From positions 225,226-289,225 of the forward strand of contig JBAOII010000030.1 in assembly GCA_037045685.1 (NCBI GenBank): a DNA stretch of 64,000 nt, in the 5' to 3' direction. Positions 28,378 through 37,700 of this stretch are shown here, piece by piece. The notes under the pieces were generated by a model that saw only the letters and a program-made list of their open reading frames with translations, searched no databases and was not told the DNA's origin. This DNA is from Competibacter_A sp037045685 (GTDB lineage Bacteria > Pseudomonadota > Gammaproteobacteria > Competibacterales > Competibacteraceae). Every line of letters starts with the position of its first letter. Positions within the stretch are counted from its first letter, which is position 1. The translations under genes and the position numbers were made by a program.

Positions 28378-30642
28378 ATGCTGGATACCTTGCGACGCAT
28401 CGTTCAGGACATCAACGCCACCCGCAACCTCGGCGAAGCGCTCACTCTGATCGTCGCCGAGGTCAAGGCCGCCATCCACACCGACGTTTGCTCGGTCTAC
28501 ATGACCGATTACAATCGCCGCGAGCATGTGTTGATGGCCACCGACGGCTTGCGGCCCGGCGCGGTCGGCAAGGTGCGGCTGAAATTCGGCCAGGGACTGA
28601 CCGGGCTGGCCGCCAGCCGGGCCGAGCCCATCAACGTCGAAAACGCGCCCGCCCACCCCGCGTTCCGGTATATCGCCGCCACCGGCGAGGCCCCCTTCCA
28701 CGGCTTTATCGGCGTGCCGATCATCCGCCGGCGCCGGGTGTTGGGCGTGCTGGTCGCGCAGCAGCGCGAGCAGCGCAAATACACCGCCGACGAGGAATCC
28801 TTCCTGGTCACGCTGGCCGCGCAACTGGCCGGCTGCATCAACCAGGCGGAAATCCGCCAGGCCCTGGAGCGGCTCGGCGACGATGCGCTGTCGGGCACCC
28901 TGTTTCTGGAGGGCGTGGCCAGCGCTCGCGGCATGGCGCTCGGCGAGGCGGTGGTGGTGTTTCCGGCCACCGCCCTGGATCGGGTGCCGGACAAGGACAT
29001 CGATAATCCCGAGGCCGAAGCGGCCCGCTTTCGGCAGGCGGTGGCGGCGGAGCTGGCCGAGTTGCAGCGGCTCGGCGAGCGGATGCGGCTGTTGCTGTCG
29101 GCGGGCGACCGGGCGCTGTTCGATGCTTACGCCTTGCTGCTGGGCAGCGACAGCTTGGTCAACGGCACCCTGGAGCGGATTCACGCCGGCAACTGGGCGC
29201 CGGGCGCCTTGCGGTCCACCGTGTTCGAGTACGCCGATATCTTCGCGGAAATGGACGATGCCTACCTCAAGGAGCGTTCCGCCGACATCCTCGATCTCGG
29301 CCAGCGCTTGCTGAACCGCTTGCAGGCGGAGCAGGTGGCCGACCGCCACTATCCCGACAACACCATTCTGATGGGGGAGGAAATCAGCGTTTCCCAACTG
29401 CTGGAGGTGCCCCCCGAGAAGCTGAAGGGTTTGGTTTCGGTGCGCGGCACCGGCACCTCCCACGTCGCCCTGCTGGCGCGCGGGCTGGGGATTCCGGCGG
29501 TGTTCGGGGTGAGCAACCTGCCGCCGGGCCGGCTGAACGGCCGCGAGGTGGCGGTGGACGGCTATACGGTGCGGGTCTGCATCCAGCCCAGCCCGGCGCT
29601 GCGGCAGGAATACCTGAAGCTGATCGCCGAGGAAGCCGAGCTGTCGCGCGGCTTGCAGCACCTGCGCGACCTGCCGGCGGAAACCCCGGACGGGCGCCGG
29701 CTGGAATTGCACGCCAATTCCGGGCTGTTCGCCGACATCGCCGCCGCCCGCAACAGCGGGGTCTCGGGGGTGGGCCTGTACCGCTCGGAACTGCATTTTT
29801 TCCTGCGCGACCGCTTTCCGGGCGAAGAGGAGCAGGCGACTCTCTACACCCGGGTGCTGCGGATCATGGACCCGCATCCGGTGGTGCTGCGCACATTGGA
29901 CGTGGGCGGCGACAAGCCGTTGCCGTATTTCCCGATCGTCGAGCAGAACCCGTTTCTGGGTTGGCGGGGTATTCGCATCAGCCTCGATCAGCCGGACCTG
30001 TTCAAGACCCAGTTGCGGGCGATGCTGCGGGCGGGGGCGGTTTACCCCAATCTGGCGATTCTGTTTCCGATGATCAGCAGCGTCGGCGAATTGAGCGATG
30101 CCTTGGATCTGTTGCGCTGCGCCCGGGCGGAGTTGGAGGAAGAGGGAGTGCAGGTCAACACGCCGCGCGTGGGCATCATGGTGGAAGTGCCGTCGGCGGT
30201 TTATCAGATCGATACGCTGATCAAAAGGGTGGATTTCGCCTCCGTCGGCAGCAACGATCTGACCCAGTATCTGCTGGCGGTGGATCGCAACAACGACCGG
30301 GTCGCCAAGCTGTACGACCCGCTGCATCCGGCGGTGTTGGCGGCGATCCGCCATGTGGTCGAGCGCGGTCAGGCCGCCGGTCGGCCGATCGGCATTTGCG
30401 GCGAAATGGCGGGCGATCCGGCGTCGGCCCTGCTGTTGCTGGCGATGGGAGTGGATAGCCTGAGCATGAATCTGGGCAGCCTGCTGAAGATCAAGTGGAT
30501 GATCCGCAGCATCCGCCACGATGCCGCCCGAGAGCTGTTGGCCGAGGTGATGGCCTTCGACGATGCCGCCGCCATCCGCGACCGCGCCAACGCTTTCCTC
30601 GATCAGCACGGCTTGAGCGGCTTGCTCCGGGTGGGGAAGTAG
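28378..30642 (+). CDS. ptsP: phosphoenolpyruvate-protein phosphotransferase PtsP (EI-Ntr)
   Basis: First enzyme of the nitrogen phosphotransferase system; it takes phosphate from PEP and passes it to NPr. The 754-residue product has an N-terminal GAF domain (residues 1-160), the phosphohistidine domain with GTSHVALLARGLGIPAV (His about 362), and the PEP-binding barrel with LRTLDVGGDKPLPYF, SNDLTQYLLAVDRNN and the catalytic cysteine in GICGEMAG (about 674). ATG 28378 is preferred over 28363 because GGAGGA lies 7 bp upstream. It is convergent with the DUF4214 gene, 24 bp apart. Confidence 0.94.
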   Translation: MLDTLRRIVQDINATRNLGEALTLIVAEVKAAIHTDVCSVYMTDYNRREHVLMATDGLRPGAVGKVRLKFGQGLTGLAASRAEPINVENAPAHPAFRYIAATGEAPFHGFIGVPIIRRRRVLGVLVAQQREQRKYTADEESFLVTLAAQLAGCINQAEIRQALERLGDDALSGTLFLEGVASARGMALGEAVVVFPATALDRVPDKDIDNPEAEAARFRQAVAAELAELQRLGERMRLLLSAGDRALFDAYALLLGSDSLVNGTLERIHAGNWAPGALRSTVFEYADIFAEMDDAYLKERSADILDLGQRLLNRLQAEQVADRHYPDNTILMGEEISVSQLLEVPPEKLKGLVSVRGTGTSHVALLARGLGIPAVFGVSNLPPGRLNGREVAVDGYTVRVCIQPSPALRQEYLKLIAEEAELSRGLQHLRDLPAETPDGRRLELHANSGLFADIAAARNSGVSGVGLYRSELHFFLRDRFPGEEEQATLYTRVLRIMDPHPVVLRTLDVGGDKPLPYFPIVEQNPFLGWRGIRISLDQPDLFKTQLRAMLRAGAVYPNLAILFPMISSVGELSDALDLLRCARAELEEEGVQVNTPRVGIMVEVPSAVYQIDTLIKRVDFASVGSNDLTQYLLAVDRNNDRVAKLYDPLHPAVLAAIRHVVERGQAAGRPIGICGEMAGDPASALLLLAMGVDSLSMNLGSLLKIKWMIRSIRHDAARELLAEVMAFDDAAAIRDRANAFLDQHGLSGLLRVGK

Positions 30643-30666
30643 GGATGGCCGCATCCCCGCCTTCCG

Positions 30667-32112
30667 TCAATCGAGGCAACCCTGGTCGATGATCTGCCGG
30701 ACGCGAGTCTGGAACTCGGGGGCGGCCAGGAATTCTCGGCGGAGTTGCTCGCGGGTTTTCAGATTGTTGTTCAATTGATCGACCCAGAAATTGAAGCCGG
30801 CCAGCTCCCCGCCCCGGCGCAGGAAGGCATAGTACAGATCGCCGACATGGTCGCGGTTGTCGCGCCGGCGACCGGAATATTCTTCGCTGGAAGCAAACTG
30901 ACGCGAGATCGATTCCACTTCGGCGTTGATCGCTTCCGTGCCCTGGCATTGCGCCGCGCGAAAGCGGTCGACCCAGTAACCGAACCCGCCGCTGTCGGGC
31001 AAGCGGTTCAGGAAACCTCGATAGAAATCCACCACCGCATCGATTTCGCCCCGGCTTGCGGAGTCGCCGAGCAAGCTTCGCATGTAATCGTCGAACTCGG
31101 TGGAGAACAAGAAGGAATACAGCACCACTCCGCGCGGCATTCCCGCCGCCATTTGCTCGATCCAGAAACTCAAGCCGTCGCTGTCGGGCGCTCGGTTGAA
31201 GAAGGTGTGGTAAAGGTCGGCGACGTATTGAGCGTCGCTCGCGTTTTTTCTCAAGTATTCGTCGCTGGTGAAAAACCAGCCGGCCATAACCCTGAACGCT
31301 TCCGAGATATCCGCGCCCAGCCCCCGCAAACGGGCGATCTCGTCTTGCCAGAAGGCGTTGCCGCCGCTATCCGGCGCCCGGGCCAGGATCGATCGATAGT
31401 AGTGATCGATGAGGACCGTGCGGTTGGTAAAAGCGGGAGATGGGAATTTGATCAGTTGCCAATCCGCGCTACTGTTGCCGTACCAGTCGCTGGCCCCGGC
31501 CTCGGTATTGTTGACATTCAAGCCAGCGTAAGGGGCGGTCAAGTCCTTCCAATAGTCGATGCCAACCTGCACGCCGGCTCCTCCGGTGATTCGAACCCGC
31601 GCCTCAAACCAAACCTGGGTGGTTCCCGCCGGGATCAGAGCGCGGGTGATATTCTGGGTCGGGGAAGTGTTCCACCAATGGAATATCCGATCCGGATACA
31701 GGCTGGGTTCAAGGATTAAAGCGCTGTTCTGAACGGAAAACGGCATGCTGCCGAGCCAGTCGCCGGCATACCACGGGTTTCGGTTGTAAAGACCATACCA
31801 TTCCATCAGCGGGTTGCGGCTGTCGAACGTATCTCCGAGCAGGACCATATCCGTGTTGGTTGCCGTGGCATGCAAGCGCATCCAATCGACTTCGACGGTG
31901 CTTGGCGTTCCTTGGCCCTGAATATCTATCGCTTGCATCCATCCGGTGGCGGCCATGAAACCCGATGGGGGAGTGGGGTGCCGGTAATATTCCAAAGGAG
32001 TGGCCGCCTCGGCTGGAGCAAAGGGCGCTGCGGGGGTGACCGCAGCCGCCGGGTCGGCCGATAGCGATATCAAAAATAAAAACAGGCAAAATAGAAGCTT
32101 AATAATCATCAT
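30667..32112 (-). CDS. exported DUF4214 repeat protein
   Basis: A 481-residue exported protein. The ATGATG start at 32112 precedes a signal peptide (IIKLLFCLFLFLISLSADPAAA). Residues of about 30-200 look like a carbohydrate-binding or jelly-roll region (EVDWMRLHATATNTD, VWFEARVRITGGAGVQVGI). The C-terminal half holds four DUF4214 repeats, each of the form YY-x-LxRxPDxxGxxFW: ILARAPDSGGNAFW, FFNRAPDSDGLSFW, FLNRLPDSGGFGYW and a diverged FLRRGGELAGFNFW. DUF4214 occurs in secreted and S-layer or RTX-type proteins; its exact role is unknown. A gene 168 bp upstream on the same strand encodes a hybrid kinase. Confidence 0.78.
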   Translation of the reverse strand: MMIIKLLFCLFLFLISLSADPAAAVTPAAPFAPAEAATPLEYYRHPTPPSGFMAATGWMQAIDIQGQGTPSTVEVDWMRLHATATNTDMVLLGDTFDSRNPLMEWYGLYNRNPWYAGDWLGSMPFSVQNSALILEPSLYPDRIFHWWNTSPTQNITRALIPAGTTQVWFEARVRITGGAGVQVGIDYWKDLTAPYAGLNVNNTEAGASDWYGNSSADWQLIKFPSPAFTNRTVLIDHYYRSILARAPDSGGNAFWQDEIARLRGLGADISEAFRVMAGWFFTSDEYLRKNASDAQYVADLYHTFFNRAPDSDGLSFWIEQMAAGMPRGVVLYSFLFSTEFDDYMRSLLGDSASRGEIDAVVDFYRGFLNRLPDSGGFGYWVDRFRAAQCQGTEAINAEVESISRQFASSEEYSGRRRDNRDHVGDLYYAFLRRGGELAGFNFWVDQLNNNLKTREQLRREFLAAPEFQTRVRQIIDQGCLD

Positions 32113-32280
32113 GGCGCGGCGACAACTCACGAAAATGACGCTATGTGGCATTCAAGCCGATTCGTGGCATCGGTTTTTTTCGATACGGCCACGCTCGGGG
32201 TTTGCGGGTATTCTGGCCTTCTGCGGCCAAGCATACGATCAAGCCAATGCAACGCCTATTTTCCCGACATTCCGATCGAG

Positions 32281-34539
32281 TCATTTTGGCGATCGTTCGT
32301 GCGGTTCGAGCGACTCGAGCCCCGCCATCGCCTCTTCGTGCGCGGCATCCAGTTCCGCCAATAATTCCTCGCCAATGTCGCCGGAATTCAGGAGCGTCTG
32401 CTCGACCGCCCGGGCCGCCGCCTGGAGCCGGTTCGCGCCGACCGTGCCGGCGGTGGACTTCAGGGTATGCGCCAAACGTTGACCGAGCTCGGCGTCGCCT
32501 GCCGCCAGCGCCCGCCGAATCCGTTGCGCGGTTTCCGTCTCGGTCTGGCGAAACAGGCCGAGCAATTTCGCGAACAAAGCCTCGTTGTGGCCTAGCCGGC
32601 CGAGCGCGGTGGCGATGTCCAGCCCCGGGGGTGAAGGGTTTGGCTTTGGCGGGTCGGGGCCGGTCGGGGCGAGCTGTTCGGGCGGAGCCGGATCGCGATC
32701 GGTCGATTTGCGGCCCGAGGCGTCGAGCCACCGCGCCAGCTTGGCAAACAGCTCGCCCAGCTTGACGGGTTTGCCGATGTGGTCGTTCATGCCAGCCCCC
32801 AGGCACTGTTCGATATCGGTCTGAAACACGTTGGCCGTCAGCGCGATGATCGGCGTATCGGCGAATCGTGGAAGCTCGCGCAATTCGCGGGTCGCCAGCA
32901 GACCGTCCATGACCGGCATCTGGATATCCATCAGCACCAGATCGAAGGATTGCTGCCGCGCCGCCTCGACCGCCTCTTGCCCGTTCTCGACCATGACGAT
33001 GTCGAGGTGGGCTTTTTTCAACAATTCTCGAATGATTTGCCGGTTGATCGCGTTGTCCTCGGCGACGAGGACCCGAGCCCCCCGCAAGCGGTCGAGATCG
33101 CGCTGGCTGATGGCGTGCCGCAAGCCTCGTTCCGGGGCGCCGGGGCTGGCGAGCTGCTTCCCCCGACCGAAAGATGCCGTGAAGCGGAAGATGCTGCCTC
33201 TGCCGTATTCGCTGTCGACCGCGATTTCGCCGCCCATCAGTTCGATCAATCGCTTGGAGATCACCAAGCCCAAGCCGGTGCCGCCGAACTTGCGAGTGGT
33301 CGAGGAGTCCGCTTGCGAGAACGCCTGGAACAGTCGGCCCTGTTGCTCGGGCTGGAGGCCGATGCCGGTATCCTCGACCGCGTAGCGCAGCGTCACTTTG
33401 TCCTCGCTCTGTTCGGCCGGAGCGACGGTGACCGTCACGCCGCCCCGCTCGGTGAACTTGATCGCGTTGTTCGTCAAATTCATGAGCACCTGCCCGAGCC
33501 GCAACGGGTCGCCCCGCAGATATCTCGGCGTCTCCGGCGCGATTGTGACGGTGAAATCCAACTGTTTCCCGCGCGCTTGCGCCCCGAAAACGCTGCTCAA
33601 CCGACCCATGACTTCGTACAGGTCGAAAGCGACGTTTTCCAGGGAAATTTTTCCCGCCTCGATCTTGGAGAAATCGAGCAAGTCGTTGAGGATGTTTAAG
33701 AGCAACTCGGCGGAGTCGTTGATCTTGCTCAGGTATTCGCGCTGTCGTTCCGGAGTTCCCTCCAACCCCAGATGCGTGAGCCCGAGAATCGCGTTCATCG
33801 GCGTGCGGATTTCGTGGCTCATGTTGGCCAGAAACTCGCTTTTGGCCCGATTGGCCGAATCCGCCTCGCGCTTGGCCGTCAGCGCGGCTTCCCCGGATTG
33901 GGTGAGATTTTTGACCAGCGCCTCGTTTTCGAACCGCAGGCGTTGGCTGTCGGCGATGTTGAGCCGGTAGCGCTCGGCGCTGACGATCAGGGCGTACAGT
34001 TGCAGGAGCGTGGCCAGGGCGATGATCAGATAAATGAAGCCGCCCTTGACGATGAAAAGCGCGCTCATGGGCAGCAGGATCGACGAAGCGAAAAGCGGAA
34101 ACGCGCGGCGCACCGGCGCTTGCAGGGGCATCGCTCCCGAACAGATGCCCAGCAGGATCAGGCAGAGGAACACTTCTCTTTGGGGATCGCGCACCGGATA
34201 CAGATAAATGCCGCCGACGCCCCAGGCGACACCGGACAGCAGGGTGCTCAACCGGGTCCAATGTTCCCAGGTTGTGACCTCAATCGGTGATCCGGCGCGA
34301 TCCAGTCGGGAAAACCGCCAACTGAGCCCCAGCCTGATGCAGGCCCCGATGATCGTGAGGCCGAGCCAGCAGAGCAGATGAAGCTGCGGTGCGGTCGACC
34401 AAAACACCAGCGCCGCCAAGCCCGTGGTGAGCAAGGTCATCACCTGGCTGACCGGGGTGTTGCGGTGAAACAGCCGCAACTGCTCCAGCGCGACGCGATC
34501 GCGAGTGGCGCTGGCTTCGGAAATACCGGACTGACTCAA
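32281..34539 (-). CDS. membrane hybrid histidine kinase with receiver and HPt domains
   Basis: About 752 residues. The N-terminal 190 residues contain roughly six hydrophobic helices with short loops (MTLLTTGLAALVFW, LCWLGLTIIGACIRLGLSW, EVFLCLILLGICSGAM, LIIALATLLQLYAL), a membrane sensor. A short coil leads to HisKA (His242 in NMSHEIRTPMNA), HATPase (NLTNNAIKFT, GTGLGLVISKRLIELMGG), a receiver domain (LVLMDIQMPVMDG) and a C-terminal HPt domain (His691 in AHTLKSTAG). I chose the TTG at 34539 because GAGGAG lies 7 bp upstream and the membrane region follows; an open frame extends to 34842 but overlaps purL. No output regulator lies next to it. Confidence 0.87.
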   Translation of the reverse strand: MSQSGISEASATRDRVALEQLRLFHRNTPVSQVMTLLTTGLAALVFWSTAPQLHLLCWLGLTIIGACIRLGLSWRFSRLDRAGSPIEVTTWEHWTRLSTLLSGVAWGVGGIYLYPVRDPQREVFLCLILLGICSGAMPLQAPVRRAFPLFASSILLPMSALFIVKGGFIYLIIALATLLQLYALIVSAERYRLNIADSQRLRFENEALVKNLTQSGEAALTAKREADSANRAKSEFLANMSHEIRTPMNAILGLTHLGLEGTPERQREYLSKINDSAELLLNILNDLLDFSKIEAGKISLENVAFDLYEVMGRLSSVFGAQARGKQLDFTVTIAPETPRYLRGDPLRLGQVLMNLTNNAIKFTERGGVTVTVAPAEQSEDKVTLRYAVEDTGIGLQPEQQGRLFQAFSQADSSTTRKFGGTGLGLVISKRLIELMGGEIAVDSEYGRGSIFRFTASFGRGKQLASPGAPERGLRHAISQRDLDRLRGARVLVAEDNAINRQIIRELLKKAHLDIVMVENGQEAVEAARQQSFDLVLMDIQMPVMDGLLATRELRELPRFADTPIIALTANVFQTDIEQCLGAGMNDHIGKPVKLGELFAKLARWLDASGRKSTDRDPAPPEQLAPTGPDPPKPNPSPPGLDIATALGRLGHNEALFAKLLGLFRQTETETAQRIRRALAAGDAELGQRLAHTLKSTAGTVGANRLQAAARAVEQTLLNSGDIGEELLAELDAAHEEAMAGLESLEPHERSPK

Positions 34540-34737
34540 AGAGCCGCTCCTCTGTAGAGGGGGTCGGGTCTGCCATGGCTTTGGCGGCGATCGCTTTGGG
34601 CGAGGCGCCGAAGAAAATGGAAGTCTATCAAAGCGAAGGCGATAAGACATGACGCGGCCAGAATCCCGTCGCCCGGAACGCTTGCCCTGGCGGTTATTGC
34701 AAGGGCGCCGGGGCGCAAGGCCGCGAAAGTTTGCTGC

Positions 34738-34743
34738 TATCAT
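34738..34743 (+). promoter_or_regulatory. extended -10 element upstream of purL
   Basis: TGCTATCAT: a TGN-extended TATCAT about 35 bp upstream of the purL ATG. No good -35 hexamer is at the proper distance, which is tolerated for extended -10 promoters. It lies in the 239-bp divergent region between the hybrid kinase and purL. Confidence 0.35.
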
Positions 34744-34778
34744 CGCGTTTCCCCGCCCGACCCAGGAGAACCCTCGCG

Positions 34779-37700
34779 ATGCTGCGTTTCCGTGGAAGCC
34801 CCGCCCTGTCGCCGTTTCGTTTGGAAAAGCTGCTGGCCGCACTGCGGCAGCGGGTTCCGGTCATCACCGCCGTTCGTGCCGAGTTCGCCCATTTTCTGGA
34901 CGGCTCGCCGACCCTGCACGAGCGCGAAGTGTTGGAGCGCTTGCTTCAGTACGGTCCTGCGGCGACACGGCGTCATCCCGGCGGTGCGCCGCTGTTCCTG
35001 GTCGTTCCCCGTTCCGGCACCATTTCCCCCTGGTCGTCCAAGGCCACCGACATCGCCCATAACTGCGGCCTGCACCGCATTCGCCGGATCGAGCGCGGAG
35101 TGGCCTATTACCTGGAATCGGAGCGGCCGCTGACCGATGGCGAGATGGACGCGCTGAAACCCCTGTTGCACGACCGGATGACCGAGACGGTGCTGGGGCC
35201 GGGCGACGATCCCGCCATCTTGTTCGCCCGCGCCGAACCGGCGCCACTGGCGACCGTGGCTCTGCTCGGTGGCGGGCGGGATGCTCTGGCGACCGCCAAC
35301 CGCACACTCGGGTTGGCGCTGTCCGACGACGAAATCGACTATTTGCACGAAGCGTTCATCCGCTTGGATCGCGATCCCACCGACGTGGAATTGATGATGT
35401 TCGCGCAGGCCAACTCCGAACATTGCCGGCACAAAATCTTCAACGCGGACTGGATCATCGACGGGGCCGCGCAAGACCGCTCGCTGTTCGCGATGATCCG
35501 CAACACGCACGAACGCCACCCCGATAACGTGCTGTCGGCCTACCACGACAACGCGGCGGTGATGACAGGCTTTCCGGCCGGCCGGTTTTTTCCCGATCCC
35601 GCCGACGGTCAGTACCGCTATCACCCCGAAGCGGTGCATATTTTGATGAAGGTGGAGACCCACAACCACCCGACCGCGATTTCGCCGTTCCCCGGCGCGG
35701 CGACCGGCTCCGGCGGCGAGATTCGCGACGAGGGAGCCACCGGGCGCGGCGCCAAGCCCAAGGCCGGCCTGTGCGGCTTTTCGGTCTCGCACCTGCGGAT
35801 TCCCGATTTCGTCCAGCCGTGGGAGCGCGACTACGGCAAACCGGGCCGCATCGTTTCGGCGCTGGACATCATGCTGGAAGGCCCCATCGGCGCGGCGGCG
35901 TTCAACAACGAGTTCGGCCGGCCCAATCTGGCGGGCTATTTCCGCACTTTCGAGGAGGACGGTCCCGACGGCCAGCGGCGCGGCTACCACAAGCCGATCA
36001 TGATCGCTGGCGGGCTGGGCAACATCCGCGAATCGCACGTCCACAAGGCCGAGCTGCCGCCGGGAACCGCAATCGTCGTCTTGGGCGGACCGGCGATGCT
36101 GATCGGCTTGGGCGGCGGGGCGGCCTCCAGCATGGCGGCGGGCAGCTCGCACGAGGATTTGGATTTCGCCTCGGTGCAGCGCGGCAACCCGGAAATCCAG
36201 CGTCGCGCCCAAGAGGTGATCGACCGCTGCGTGGCGCTGGGCGAGGCCAATCCCATCCTCTCGATTCACGATGTGGGTGCGGGCGGCCTGTCCAACGCCG
36301 TCCCGGAAATCGTCCACGGCGCGGATCGGGGCGGCCGTTTCGAGTTGCGCGAAGTGCCGAACGACGATCCGGGCATGTCGCCGATGCAGATCTGGTGCAA
36401 CGAGGCGCAGGAACGCTACGTGCTGGCTATCGCCGCCGAAGGGTTGGAAACCTTCAAAAAGCTGTGCGAGCGGGAGCGTTGTCCGTATGCGGTAATCGGC
36501 ATTGCCACGGCGGAACCGGAACTGAGGGTCGCCGACCGCCAGTTCGCCAACCGGCCGGTGGACTTGCCGATGAGCGTGCTGTTCGGCAAGCCGCCGAAGA
36601 TGCTGCGCGATGTCGGCCGCGAAACCGCCAACTCCCCTCGCCCTGTGGGAGAGGGGCTGGGGGAGAGGGCCGGGATAGGTGAAACCGAGCGCTTCCCCAT
36701 CGCCGATGCGGTGGCGCGGGTACTCCGCTTCCCGGCGGTGGCGGACAAAAGCTTTCTGATCACCATCGGCGACCGCACCGTGACCGGCTTGGTCTGCCGC
36801 GACCAGATGGTCGGGCCGTGGCAAGTCCCGGTCAGCGATGTGGCCGTCACCGCCACCAGCTTCGACGGGTACACCGGCGAGGCGATGGCGATGGGCGAAC
36901 GGACGCCGCTCGCGCTGCTGAATGCGCCCGCTTCCGGGCGGATGGCGGTCGGCGAGGCGCTGACCAACATCGCCGCCGCACGCATCGCCAAGCTGGGCGA
37001 CGTGAAGCTGTCGGCCAACTGGATGGCGGCGGCCGGCCATCCCGGCGAGGACGCCCGGCTGTTCGACACGGTGCGGGCGGTGGGCATGGAACTGTGTCCC
37101 GCGCTGGGCATCGCGATTCCGGTCGGCAAGGATTCGCTGTCGATGAAAACGGTCTGGGAGGAGGGCGGCGAACGCAAGAGCGTGGTCGCGCCCTTGTCGC
37201 TGATCGTGTCCGCCTTCGCGCCGGTTTTGGACGTGCGCCAAACCCTGACGCCGCAATTGCGGACGGATCGAGGCGATACCGATTTGATTTTGGTCGATCT
37301 CGGTCGGGGCAAGAACCGGCTGGGCGCTTCGGTCTTGGCGCAGGTTTACAACCGGTTGGGCGATGCCGCTCCCGACTTGGATGCGCCCAAAGATTTGAAA
37401 GCCTTTTTCGCGACGATTCAGGAACTCAACTCGTCGGGGCGCCTGCTGGCCTACCACGACCGATCCGACGGTGGCCTGCTGGCGACGCTGGCGGAAATGA
37501 TGTTCGCCGGCGGCTGCGGCCTGACGGTGCTGCTGGACGATGTGGCCGCACCGGACTCCCCTCGCCCTGCGGGAGAGGGGTCGGGGGTGAGGGCCGAAGA
37601 ATCGCTGGCCGCGCTGTTCGCCGAAGAACTGGGCGCGGTGCTGCAAGTGCGGGCGGCGGACCGGAACGCCGTGCTGGGGCTTTTGGCCGCCGTCGGGCTG

